Shown: positions 17,660-26,179 of the stretch, one piece after another
How positions within the stretch are numbered: the first letter of the stretch is position 1
How the letters are laid out: the number at the start of each line of letters is the position of its first letter
DNA from: Chara braunii
Lineage: Eukaryota; Streptophyta; Charophyceae; Charales; Characeae
DNA: 26,179 nucleotides
Direction: 5' to 3'
NCBI GenBank assembly: GCA_003427395.1
Contig: BFEA01000080.1
Location: forward strand, 1,642,728 to 1,668,906
Made by a program: the position numbers and the translations under genes
Notes under the pieces: model-generated
Seen by the model: only the letters and a program-made list of their open reading frames with translations
What the model was told of the DNA's origin: nothing
Database searches by the model: none

Positions 17660-19110
17660 TCGCGTACAATCGTAGCAAAAGGGATGATGAGGGCATATTC
17701 ACATTAGGACTTGTGTTTGTGCTGGTTTTGACAGTAACAACAGTCAAACATTTCAGACAATATAAATGTGAGGTACAATTTGAATCGAGAACAAAAGCTG
17801 GCTTTTTTTTTTTTTTATAAAGGAAACCTTGCGTCAACCTAGTCATCGGGAGGTTCACATGCCAAAAACTAGGCCTGGTCTCCCTTATGGAACTGAAAAA
17901 TTGGAAGAATCAGATAGTCACTGGGGGCGTTACCCAGCGTCACCTAAGAAATTATGAGGAATTTTGGACCATCTCGTGTTACTTTGAAACATTTCGCAAA
18001 TTGGAAGATTTAAAGAAAAATACTGAACACTTCATAGTATTTTTATGTAAAATAAGAAATTATAGACAGTGAATGTAAAAAATGAAACTTTGATATAATA
18101 GAAATATAGATAGAATAAATAGAAATAGATAGAATAAATAGAAGAATTCTCCTAATAAATATATATCAATATAGAGCTAAAATAGATTGAATTAGTTGCG
18201 TCATGTATTCAAGAATGTGTATAATAGAATATAGAAAACAAAAACTGAAAAGCTTCATTTTTTATTTACTTGAATCTTCTTTTTGAAAAAGGTGAGAAAG
18301 TTGACTATCGAGAACAGAGAATTTGAATCTCCCCATGTCAGGTAAACCATCATTTGACCGTGATCCCTCCTCCGCCAAAGCTTACCCCTCACGAACCACC
18401 ATCTTGTAGGCCACTTGCCCTCCAAGTATCGCGATGGCACAACAACACTTTCAGAACGGGAGATTCCCTCACCGACAATCAACCGCTCCACTTAGCCAAA
18501 GCAAGGGATAACTACCTTCGTAACACGGAAAAGACGTACATACGCTCTATTCGAATCTGGGTAGCACGACGTATGTGTAAGCGAGTTGCGTGTACGCACA
18601 TACACATATTCATGTACGCAACACATAGGCGCGTACACATTCTCCCATACGTGGGAAAAGTGTTCTCAAAAAGAAAAAAAAGAAAAAAAATTGAAAGAAA
18701 GGTATATTATGGAAAATGTTATTTCAAATAACTTTTGCTTGAGACTCATCTCAAAAGAGCTAAGAAGCAAGAACACGATGATGCCTGTTTTAAACCACCC
18801 AATCTGTGGGTTTCACCAATTATTTTTCACCAGTAATTACCCCTCCTCAATGTTGTCCTCAAAGTTACTCTCCATTCGAGAAGAAAGTCTTGATGTATTT
18901 AGCCAAATTACGATGCGAGGTATGAAGAATAGTCATCAAATCTTAATTCTTTGAAAGCACAAACTCTTTAAGAAGATACAATTACCCGTATCTCCTCCAA
19001 CTAACGGTGATGGGAGTGGTGTTAGTTTGCTGTAGGAGATGGGGGACCTTCCCAGCGGTTAGCGGGTATGTCACCGCCAGACACACCGTAGGAGTTGTGG
19101 TGAGGGAAGA
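17660..19110. other. AT-rich unassigned region with small repeats
   Basis: No family recognised. An AT-rich stretch at 18060-18260 contains a perfect 19-bp tandem pair (18106-18124, 18125-18143) and looks organelle-like in composition, but no organelle gene can be read. A small hairpin at 18990-19040 combines ATCTCCT/AGGAGAT and AACTAAC/GTTAGTT arms. Frames at 17887-18072 and 18354-18954 have no recognisable domains. Confidence 0.4.
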
Positions 19111-19111
19111 G

Positions 19112-19393
19112 TTTGGTGTAGACCGTAGTCATGCAGTGGGAAGCACTTAGCTACCACGAGCACCTGACGTAATTCAACATCCCAATTGTGAATTAGCGCA
19201 GGAGCAATTGTGAGTTAGCACACGGACCGTGTTCCAGCATCATCCATTTTTTTTGTTTTCATTAACGACTATTTGTTTTTTCCTTCAGGCCCGTCCATAG
19301 TTGGTGTAGGTAGAACCTAAACCGTAGTCATGAAGCGTGGAGCACTGGGCTACTACGAACACCCGATAATTTAGCACCTTGATTATGAATTAG
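19112..19393. repeat. two direct copies of an 85-93 bp dispersed repeat
   Basis: 19112-19196 and 19301-19393 share TTGGTGTAG, ACCGTAGTCATG, AGCACT..GCTAC.ACGA, CACC and TGAATTAG blocks in the same order. On the minus strand TAGCCCAGTG (second copy) resembles a box A, but no box B sits at a tRNA-like distance, so I leave it as an unclassified repeat. Confidence 0.7.
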
Positions 19394-19398
19394 TACTC

Positions 19399-20640
19399 AT
19401 GGTGCGTTACACACAGGGATTGGAGGCGTATGATCACGCCATTTCCAAGGTTGATATGGCAGACGGTCTGATTCGCGGAATCTCTGCAAGTTCCACATTT
19501 CATTCAATTGTTGCTGCGTTCATGCACATGGCATGTGGCCTCGAAGGCGTTGGCTCTGTCGACGCCTATGGAGTAGCGTGGAGTTCACCCTTGGTCAACC
19601 GAAATGTAAGGGTACTAATCATCTGACAGGGGTGCACATTCGAAGACCGTTAGGAAGCTAGTCGTCATCATCATCAATGTCATCCATCATCATTATTAGG
19701 GAGTGGATCATGATGGTGACAAATAGTATGGTGATGGCGACAAATAGTATGGTGACCATGAAAATGGCCTCGCTAAGGTTGGCGACGGGAGTAGCGGGCA
19801 GAAGGATGAATCCATGGGCGGACGAATGTTACCGCGGACGAAGGACAACTTTGGTCACGCTAGCGAGGAGGACTGGTTGTACTCAGGGTTTGGCTTCATC
19901 ACTCACCAAATGTGCAAAATGAGCATGAACCTTTTACCAAAACATGGGAAGGTGCAATGTCGTAGCTTCAATATCTTGTTACTTGTCGTTCACTCGTTCC
20001 TTTGCCTCCTTCACATTTCTTTCTCCTATCCCGCCAATTCTACTACCGCAATCTGAAATCCACTACTACCATTGAATTTGTGATAGGCAGAATCCCCCAT
20101 TTCACTTTCCCGCTCGACCATTTTTGTTGAGAAATAGGTGAGATGCACACTCTATGTCCTTTCTTCCCCTCTCTTCATCATCTTCGTTTTTTTTAGCAAC
20201 CGTGCCATCGTTATTGAGATGAACTTCGACCTCCTTGGACTCCTCAAACTTAACCACGACGCTTGAAAAGTCGCACCAATGAAAAGTCTGACCACAAAGC
20301 TAGGCCAAGTTTTATAGCTGCCTGACCGAGCCCAACTAGGTCCAACTGTAGACTGCATATTGACTACCTCCCTCAACCTATACTCCTCGAAGCCACTCTG
20401 GTATATCAACCCCATGTGGTCGTCTTCAGTCTCATCCTCGCGAAAAGAAAATTTGTCCAAGCAAGAACCCACGGGACCAGTATTGGTCCTAATTCGACCA
20501 CTACCGTAGTCCCAAAAGTCACTTTTAGATTATGACAATGTTTGGGACCAACCATCCTAGTCCTAACAAGCATCCCAAGATGGAAACCCGAAAGGAGAAG
20601 TGAGGGGGATAGTCTCGCAGTTCCCTCTACCCCTCAATCC
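19399..20640. other. unassigned region with short open frames
   Basis: A plus-strand frame 19399-19626 (75 residues, MVRYTQGLEAYDHAISKVDM...) and a minus-strand frame 20472-20152 (106 residues, MGSCLDKFSFREDETEDDHM...) are open but unrecognised. Between them, around 19690-19910, one plus frame is rich in Asp, Gly and Tyr (repeated DGDK and YGD with two stops) and then reads SEEDWLYSGFGF, which could be a decayed acidic coding segment. Function unknown. Confidence 0.3.
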
Positions 20641-20662
20641 CTTCAAACTTACTCTGTTGCTC

Positions 20663-20745
20663 CACTATGTAGCTCAGTGGTTAGAGCACCGATTGGAAAT
20701 GTGCATTGTGGTATAAGTTTGTGGGTTCAAAACTCAATTGCAACA
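20663..20745 (+). ncRNA. tRNA-like repeat head (SINE-like)
   Basis: TAGCTCAGTGG (20670-20680) is a perfect box A followed by the D-arm partner GAGC, and GGGTTCAAAAC (20723-20733) is a good box B. The spacing is about ten bases too long, and neither acceptor nor anticodon stem closes, so this is not a working tRNA. A tRNA-derived SINE or tRNA pseudogene fits best. Confidence 0.55.
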
Positions 20746-20968
20746 TTATGCATGGACACTGGCAGGGCGTTAGCATGACGCACGGCGGGATACACACCCC
20801 CCTGGGCTGACGCATGGTAAGCTTATACAGACATTGCTTGCGCACTACCCAAGGGGTTATCCATGGTGTTGTCTGTTGGGTCTTGATACTGCGTGGGTTG
20901 CTTGTGGTTGTTGCTCGTCATTGTTCTGTTGATCTCCCAGTCTGGCATATCACACACAGGGGCCGTTT

Positions 20969-21041
20969 GCGATTGTCGCTCAAATGGTAGAGTCTTCAGG
21001 TTATATGTCATAGATCACGGGTTCAAGTCTAGCTTGGGACC
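20969..21041 (+). ncRNA. tRNA-like repeat head (SINE-like)
   Basis: The D-arm is intact in form (GCTC...GAGT around AAATGGTA) and GGGTTCAAGTCTAG provides a box B at exactly the spacing of a class I tRNA. The acceptor stem does not pair and the T stem is weak. It is followed by a run of G at 21043-21058. Likely a tRNA-derived SINE head or tRNA pseudogene. Confidence 0.5.
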
Positions 21042-21266
21042 TTGGGGGGGGGGGGGGGTCTCGTCCAACTTGGCCTATCATCTCTTTAAACGAACACATA
21101 GTTCCCTCTACATCGTACTGCACGTATCTGGTCTTCGGGCATAAATATCTCGCTATGCAGTTACATAGAGCACACATAACCTTCGGGCAGAGACAAAAAC
21201 ATGGCCCTATGGGCCCATACAAACATACATAGCCTCTGGCCACACACATATACACACAACTACGAT

Positions 21267-21753
21267 ACTGGGTTGGGGGGATCTATCAGGTATATGACGG
21301 GGTCTACGCATGCATGGCTTAGCTCTAGGGAAGGGTAGGGATATAAGTCGCTCCGGCTAGTCTGAGTTTCGCCTATAAGCTAGGTAGGATGTGTCCGCGG
21401 GCTCTAACTTTCCTTGCTTAGGTAATCCTGTTGGGTAGACTCTCTGAATTGGGCCTGTAGAAGATTGCATGAGTCTGGCGTCCAAAGTTCCTGTACGGCA
21501 AGGTTCGTCCGCTTCCGCTTCCATTAGGGTTGGGAGGTTGGCCTTGCCCTGGTGCTTGTCACTGCTGTTTGGTCCAAGTTGACGTCAATATTGGTAGGGT
21601 GATGGTCTTGAGTGTTGGTCACACTGAGGTAGGATAGTAGGGATAGGGGGTGCGCTGGGAGTATTAACGTGGGGATGGGTAGGGTAGGTGGCCTATCTTG
21701 TCAAGACAACCATTGGTTGTCGCTACCAACAATCAAAAAAAAAAAAAAAAAAC
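21267..21753 (+). mobile_element. 5'-truncated copy of the RT-relic element with poly(A)
   Basis: Homologous to 10680-11590. It begins inside the last RT codons (the ACGCATGCATGGCTTA text that encodes the C-terminus in copy 1) and ends in 18 A residues (21735-21752). Imperfect short repeats flank it: CTACGAT at 21260-21266 and CTTCGAT at 21754-21760. Truncation at the 5' end, an A tail and a flanking duplication are the marks of target-primed reverse transcription. It has one 92-bp subunit rather than two, and an empty TTAA site. Confidence 0.75.
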
Positions 21754-21763
21754 CTTCGATCAT

Positions 21764-21830
21764 TCAAGCCTAGGATATGTTGCCCATCACTGTTGCACTC
21801 TACCAATTAAGCTAACTGTATGTCTGGTGC
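21764..21830 (-). ncRNA. tRNA-like sequence, minus strand
   Basis: On the minus strand TTAGCTTAATTGGTAGAGTG is a full tRNA D-arm with box A, and GGCTTGAATGATC lies at the correct class I spacing for the T loop. Anticodon and acceptor stems do not pair. A decayed tRNA or SINE head is likely. It directly follows the poly(A) of the RT-relic copy. Confidence 0.5.
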
Positions 21831-21839
21831 AAGTCAACA

Positions 21840-22450
21840 CAAAGTATCTTACTCGGGTTTGGGCCTTCCAACCCAAGTCTAGGTTACGTGCTGACCATGC
21901 CAAAGCCTATGGGTGAGACCCACGACTACTAGTTATTGATACTGCGAGCTTCGAGGGTTTTAAAGGGCCACACTTCGACTATTCGGGTGCATCACCCCCT
22001 ATGCTCAAAGTTTGATTTTTCAATGTGTGCATGTTGTCCACGGCTCGCACTAAAGTCCGACCTAGCGAACCTTTGTGCAACGTTTGTCACACATTGGATC
22101 TCATCCAATTTTATCTTACCATACCTGCGTCAAGGCAACGTCTTGGCTGCGCAATATATTCCCAACCTCGAACAAGGTTACCAACTTCTAGTTTATTGCA
22201 AATAAAATCTTAAAAGGTCACGTTTTTCAATGTATGGTGTCACCACAATTTGTGCAAGCTGCAAAATAACTGGCAAATACCCTTGTAAGAGTATTTGTGT
22301 CGTCAACATGTCACTCATGTCAGTTGTTCTAAAATTTCAAACTAGCCCCCGAGTAGTGGGACTAACCCCTGATATGCGTGGCTCGGTTCGTGACAATAGT
22401 TATTGTACATGTTTTTTTTTTTTTTTTTTAATTTTACAAGGGTAACAACC
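21840..22450. other. no recognised feature
   Basis: Unrecognised sequence with two overlapping plus-strand frames (21936-22205 and 22025-22213) lacking any known domain. It ends in a poly-T run at 22411-22429. Confidence 0.4.
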
Positions 22451-23880
22451 TTGAGATTCCATTATTGAATTAACTAGGGTCATGCCCCACTTGCATAGGT
22501 TTAGTTTGGGTTTCAAGCTTACACGGGTGCCGTCACAAATCGATGTTAGGACCACTCGTGTTTGCTGGATCATAAATGTCATTTTTGTTTTGTAGGAGAA
22601 CAAAAGATCGGAGTGTTTATGAGGTCCTATAGACTTCCAATCAAAAGTCCTACTTCTTTTATCTGAAGATTTATCATGTACTACACTAGTGAGCACTTCG
22701 TTTCTCTCGTGTCTCGTCTCTCCTACACTCTTACTACCTTCAACCCCCTCATAGTTGTTATCACCGTTAATTCCTCGTACGTTGGTTTATCCACAAACTT
22801 TCCCCAGGTCTTCTTCCATTTTTTTTCGTTCATGCCAAGTATGAGGTCTAGACAAACCACTTTTCATAAGGTTTCCGGTTATATTGGATCTTTCAACCAT
22901 GTACCTGCACTGCTTTTACGATCGTTTTTAAGATAACTAATCCAATGTAACGGGTCTGACGCTTTTACCTCTTAAAGATTTTGTACCATATACAGAGCCT
23001 AGGTTGCTTTTCTTTTTCCCTAGAGTCCGAAAGTCGGTATTTGTTTTGCGCATCTTAGACATCTTTCAACTAGGAGATGTTGTCTTACCTTATTCCATTA
23101 AAAAAAATACATCGTTAAATTTTAGACATAGGATGCCTTTAGGAATAAAACTTAATCAATAGGCATAACCACACATGGGAGCTCTCTGTTAATGCCCATT
23201 CTAATTGCATAATGTATTCTACCATCTTCACCCAACACTAACCCCTTAATATAAACTTGGTCGTAATTGATTATTTTACCAGGAGGACGATGTTTTGAAA
23301 GAGGGGATATAGGGTCCCTAACCCATCTTTATCTTTTGCATACGTGATTGTTTCTTATACAACTTTGATGACGAACCCCTGCTCTTCCATGGCTATCGTT
23401 TTCCACGAGGACCTTGCAACAACCGACTTAATTTTCCTATACGCCTCTTTGCTCACTAGGTGAATTATTAGTGAAAACCATAAAGTAGAGAAAGAAGTAG
23501 CAGATTAAACGAATGCCTTGCCAAATAATAAAAGTTGGTGCTTTCGTACCCAATCGGATACCCACGTTACCACTTTTACCAATTATGTAACTTGGATCTT
23601 CAAACACTGTGAGACCCCAATAATCGATTATAGCTGTTTGTTGGGACTTGCCTCAATCCCCAAGTTACACCGACAAATAGAGTAGAGGGGTGACAAAAAA
23701 TAAGCCGACTCGGCCCAATTGATTGATGTCTCGAAGAGTTCGCAATGCTCATTAAATACCTCCCTGAGGGCAGGAAGGCTTCTGGAGTATTGTCACAGTG
23801 CATTATGAGGCCGTTCGCTATGGGCCTCGTTCCACACCACTTGGAAATACTAAAGATTATAGGGCGCTGTAACTCCAAAA
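22450..23880 (-). pseudogene. possible decayed coding region, family unknown
   Basis: Several minus-strand patches have protein-like composition but fall in different frames. Examples are LREVFNEHCELFETSINWAE (about 23766-23700), AYRKIKSVVARSSWKTIAME (about 23445-23390), VYIKGLVLGEDGRIHYAIRM (about 23255-23195), MNEKKWKKTWGKFVDKPTYE (about 22835-22775) and a 98-residue open frame at 22696-22400. Stops are sparse for about 1.4 kb relative to the surroundings. I do not recognise the family and cannot exclude chance. A degraded transposon or cellular pseudogene would both fit. Confidence 0.35.
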
Positions 23881-23899
23881 AAAGTTCGTTTAACTATTA

Positions 23900-24144
23900 A
23901 ATCCGAGGTTGAAGCTACTAGTATGCTGAACGAGGCCAAACTTAGAGCTACCGAGTCCTTTGTTTACAAAAAAAAAAAAAAAAATTGAAAGAAAAAATAA
24001 ATAAATACGAGATTGCACTTAAANAAAAAAAAAGGAAAAGAAGGACACTTTTTTTTTTTTTTTTCTCTCGCCGCTTGTTATAAACGAGCAAAATGAGAAT
24101 GAATCTTCAACCATAAGTGGGAAGATTTTTTTTGGGTCGACATG

Positions 24145-24147
<3 letters not shown>
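23900..24147. other. homopolymer-rich stretch with an ambiguous base
   Basis: Contains poly-A runs at about 23968-23984 and 24025-24032, an N at 24024, and poly-T at 24051-24064. The N suggests a sequencing or assembly difficulty in the homopolymers. No gene. Confidence 0.8.

Positions 24148-24196
<49 letters not shown>
24148..24196. repeat. (CT)n microsatellite
   Basis: About 24 uninterrupted CT units. The plus-strand frame that crosses it starts with a Leu-Ser repeat and is an artefact. The following 24200-24800 is T-rich and unrecognised. Confidence 0.95.
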
Positions 24197-24198
<2 letters not shown>

Positions 24199-24804
24199 TA
24201 TGCCTACGGTTTACCGGGAAGTTCTATTTGTGACGATATATGTATCGTCAAATATCATTCTTTCTCGCACGCACACACTATTTTTTTTTCTTCTTTTCTT
24301 TTCCCTTCCCCCCCGCGCATGAGGAAGGTTTTTTTTCTTTTTTCATTTTCATATACAATAAATTTGTATTTTTGGGAATTTTTTTTGAAGGTCTTTGAAG
24401 TTTGCGTCTATTTGCCATTTTCCCTCCCGACGACCGACTTACCCTGCTATGCCCCTGGGCTTTTGAACTTTCATGCAGACGCCTATCAGTGAGGGACACG
24501 ATTTTTCGGAATGCCCCTATTGGACCGACGGTCCTATTTTCCCTATTACTTGTCCGATTTGTCCTTCTGTGGGGGATGCATCATCCTGAGATGCCCTCCA
24601 GCAGGGAGGCACTAAGACTTTGAATTTAAACCCCATACTTTTCCAGACCATTATGCCAAAGAAAAGGTTTCACATCATGTCGTGGCCGCTGCTGCAATCC
24701 ACCGTGTAGTGCATTATGCAGGTACTACGACCCACCACCGCCTTGGATGTTCGCGACGTACGTTGGCGAAGGTCAGTGTTCCTCCCTTTGTTCCACGCGT
24801 CACA

Positions 24805-24939
24805 CACACATACACAAGTGTGACAATATATATTTTCATTTTTTGGCGGTTGATTCATTTGATTTTGCTCATCCTTTTTATGGAAGTACCATAAGGCCAG
24901 CCGCGAGGTTTGAGGCTTACCTGTTTCCGTTCTTTCTCC

Positions 24940-24979
<40 letters not shown>

Positions 24980-25330
24980 AGTGTGCAGTGTATATTTTCA
25001 TGTTTTAGCGGTAGATTTATTCAATTTTGCTCATCGTATCAATGAAAGTTACTTGAGGCCAGCCGCGAGGTTGGAGACCGTGACTTACCTGTTCTCTTTC
25101 TCTCTCTCTCGCACACACACACACATATACGCACACACACAAACACACACACAGGAGTGTGGCAGTATATATTTCCACGTTCTAGCGGTAGATTCATCCT
25201 ATCGATGAAAGTACCATGAGGCTAGCCGCGAGGTTCAAGACTTACCTGTTCTCTCTCTCTCTCTCTCTCTCTCTCTCCCCCTCTCTCTCTCACATACACA
25301 CACACACACACTCACACACATACGCCAGGG
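24805..25330. repeat. three tandem units of about 170 bp with CT/CA tails
   Basis: Units begin at about 24820, 24980 and 25157. Each has the order GTG..AGT/AAT-ATATATTT, then TAGCGGT(A/T)GATT, then GGCCAGCCGCGAGGTT (GGCTAGCCGCGAGGTT in the third), then CTTACCTGTT, a CT tract and a CA tract. The microsatellite is thus part of the repeated unit. The long plus-strand frame through it is low-complexity Thr-His and Ser-Leu. Confidence 0.88.
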
Positions 25331-25779
25331 TTTTATTGGAAATAGGAATCACTGCCAAAGGGGAAAATCAGTGTTAGTCGGTTGTCGGAGGGGCAAATCA
25401 TAAATAAATGCAAACTTCGGTGGTATTTTCAAAACTTTCCCTTGCTTTTTTATTTTTTTCTGCTTTTGTTTTGTTTGTTTGGAAGTTGGATGCTACCAGT
25501 TCGCAACCCTTAGGCTGCGGTATAGTGGGCTTCCGTGTCTGTGTCAAGGTGTCGCATTTTTGGCGGCGGGCGACCAGGACGCAAAGTGGGTTCTTAGGGG
25601 GCAAAAAAATTTGGGGGACCGGTCCTTGGCGAAACTGCGGACTACCTACAGCTAGCTCTGCTAGAACCGGGAGTTTTGGAAAAAGGAAGGACCGGTCCTC
25701 GGGTGGAAGTGGACCCCAAAAAGAAGTGGGGGGGTTGGACCGGACCCCGGGTAGAAGCGGATCCTCAAAAGAAGTGAGG

Positions 25780-26080
25780 GCATGTGAACTGCAAAAGGGC
25801 CCTCAGGCCGAGGCATTGAGCCCCGTCTTCTCAAACAGGGAGGTCAGGCACAACGAAATAGGCGTTTTGCAAGAGGCAACTTTGGCGATTTTCTGTGCTC
25901 GAAAGAACTTGCAAAAAAATCTGAAATTTTGAGAATCCATAGATGAGGTCGTGTTCTTTCCATAAATAATAATAGAACATTTAAAAAAAAATCATTTACA
26001 CTGCGAAATAATGGTCGCACGGATTTGACACATTGTCCATTTTTGCCACTCAGCCATGCCTGGGCCAATAAATTAAAAAA
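25780..26080. repeat. diverged relative of the TTAA-flanked element
   Basis: From 25870 the text AAGAGGCAACTTTGGCGATT, then GAGGTCGTG.TCTTTC and AATAATAAT, aligns in order with 11280-11395 inside the TTAA-flanked insertion. Upstream, GGCCCTCAGGCCGAGG recalls AGCCCTCGGCCCGG at 11192. Terminal ACCACCA and TTAA ends are not evident here, so this may be a fragment or a longer family member. The preceding 25330-25780 includes GGACCGGTCC words and no recognised gene. Confidence 0.55.
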
Positions 26081-26141
26081 AATCATTCCAACTGCAAAAT
26101 AGATCGCGCCCGCTTTTTGACCCATATTTAATTTTGCCATT

Positions 26142-26142
<1 letters not shown>

Positions 26143-26179
<37 letters not shown>
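26143..26179. repeat. (TC)n microsatellite at the window end
   Basis: The window ends inside an uninterrupted TC tract of at least 18 units. Confidence 0.95.

Noticed and set aside
18060-18260. Plastid DNA insertion
   Set aside because: The AT-rich composition and short tandem repeats looked plastid-like, but no plastid gene, tRNA or known spacer can be read.
20663-20745. Functional tRNA gene
   Set aside because: Boxes A and B are good, but acceptor and anticodon stems do not form and the spacing is too long.

Overview
The window reads as eukaryotic, probably nuclear, non-genic DNA. It is packed with microsatellites (AATC, CA/GT, GA/CT), homopolymer runs, decayed transposable elements, tRNA-like repeat heads and organelle-derived fragments, and contains one unresolved base near 24024. 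I found no intact host gene, no rRNA and no functional tRNA. The organism cannot be fixed from sequence alone. A chromovirus-type Ty3/gypsy element, a plant-like mitochondrial nad5 exon fragment and a group II intron type reverse transcriptase point toward the green lineage (charophyte, green alga or early plant) or another alga; this is inference.

Layout. 1-1300: tetranucleotide and dinucleotide repeats. 1300-4000: two diverged direct copies of a repeat of about 0.9 kb, itself built of degenerate CAACC/AAGCACAAGGCAAC units. Between the copies lie interlocked inverted repeats (2248-2418) and a GT tract. 4190-4640: a duplicated GT/G-rich unit. 4649-16181: the remains of a minus-strand Ty3/gypsy retrotransposon between two related terminal repeats. 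Reading down from 16181 it holds a 5' LTR-like repeat, a primer-binding-site-like motif, a leader, gag with a zinc knuckle, protease, RT, RNase H, integrase and a chromodomain-like end. Every module has frameshifts or stops.

That element is interrupted twice. (i) About 445 bp of mitochondrial-type DNA on the plus strand (6224-6668: LAGLIDADG endonuclease remnant joined to nad5) sits exactly between the integrase C-terminal domain and the chromodomain. (ii) About 2.8 kb (roughly 9510-12370) sits between protease and RT. It contains a plus-strand relic of a group II intron type RT whose 3' end and tail recur at 21267-21753, where the copy is 5'-truncated, ends in poly(A) and has an imperfect short flanking repeat. 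The first copy also carries a 355-bp insertion bracketed by TTAA; the second copy preserves the empty site. This gives a nested history: chromovirus, then RT-relic insertion, then TTAA element.

16182-20640: mostly unrecognised sequence with a GT tract, short tandem repeats and a dispersed 85-93 bp repeat. 20640-21840: three tRNA-like box A/box B segments (probable SINE heads) around the second RT-relic copy. 22450-23900: a minus-strand stretch that looks like a decayed unknown coding region. 24800-25330: three tandem units of about 170 bp, each ending in a CT/CA microsatellite. 25780-26080: a second relative of the TTAA element. The window ends inside a TC microsatellite.
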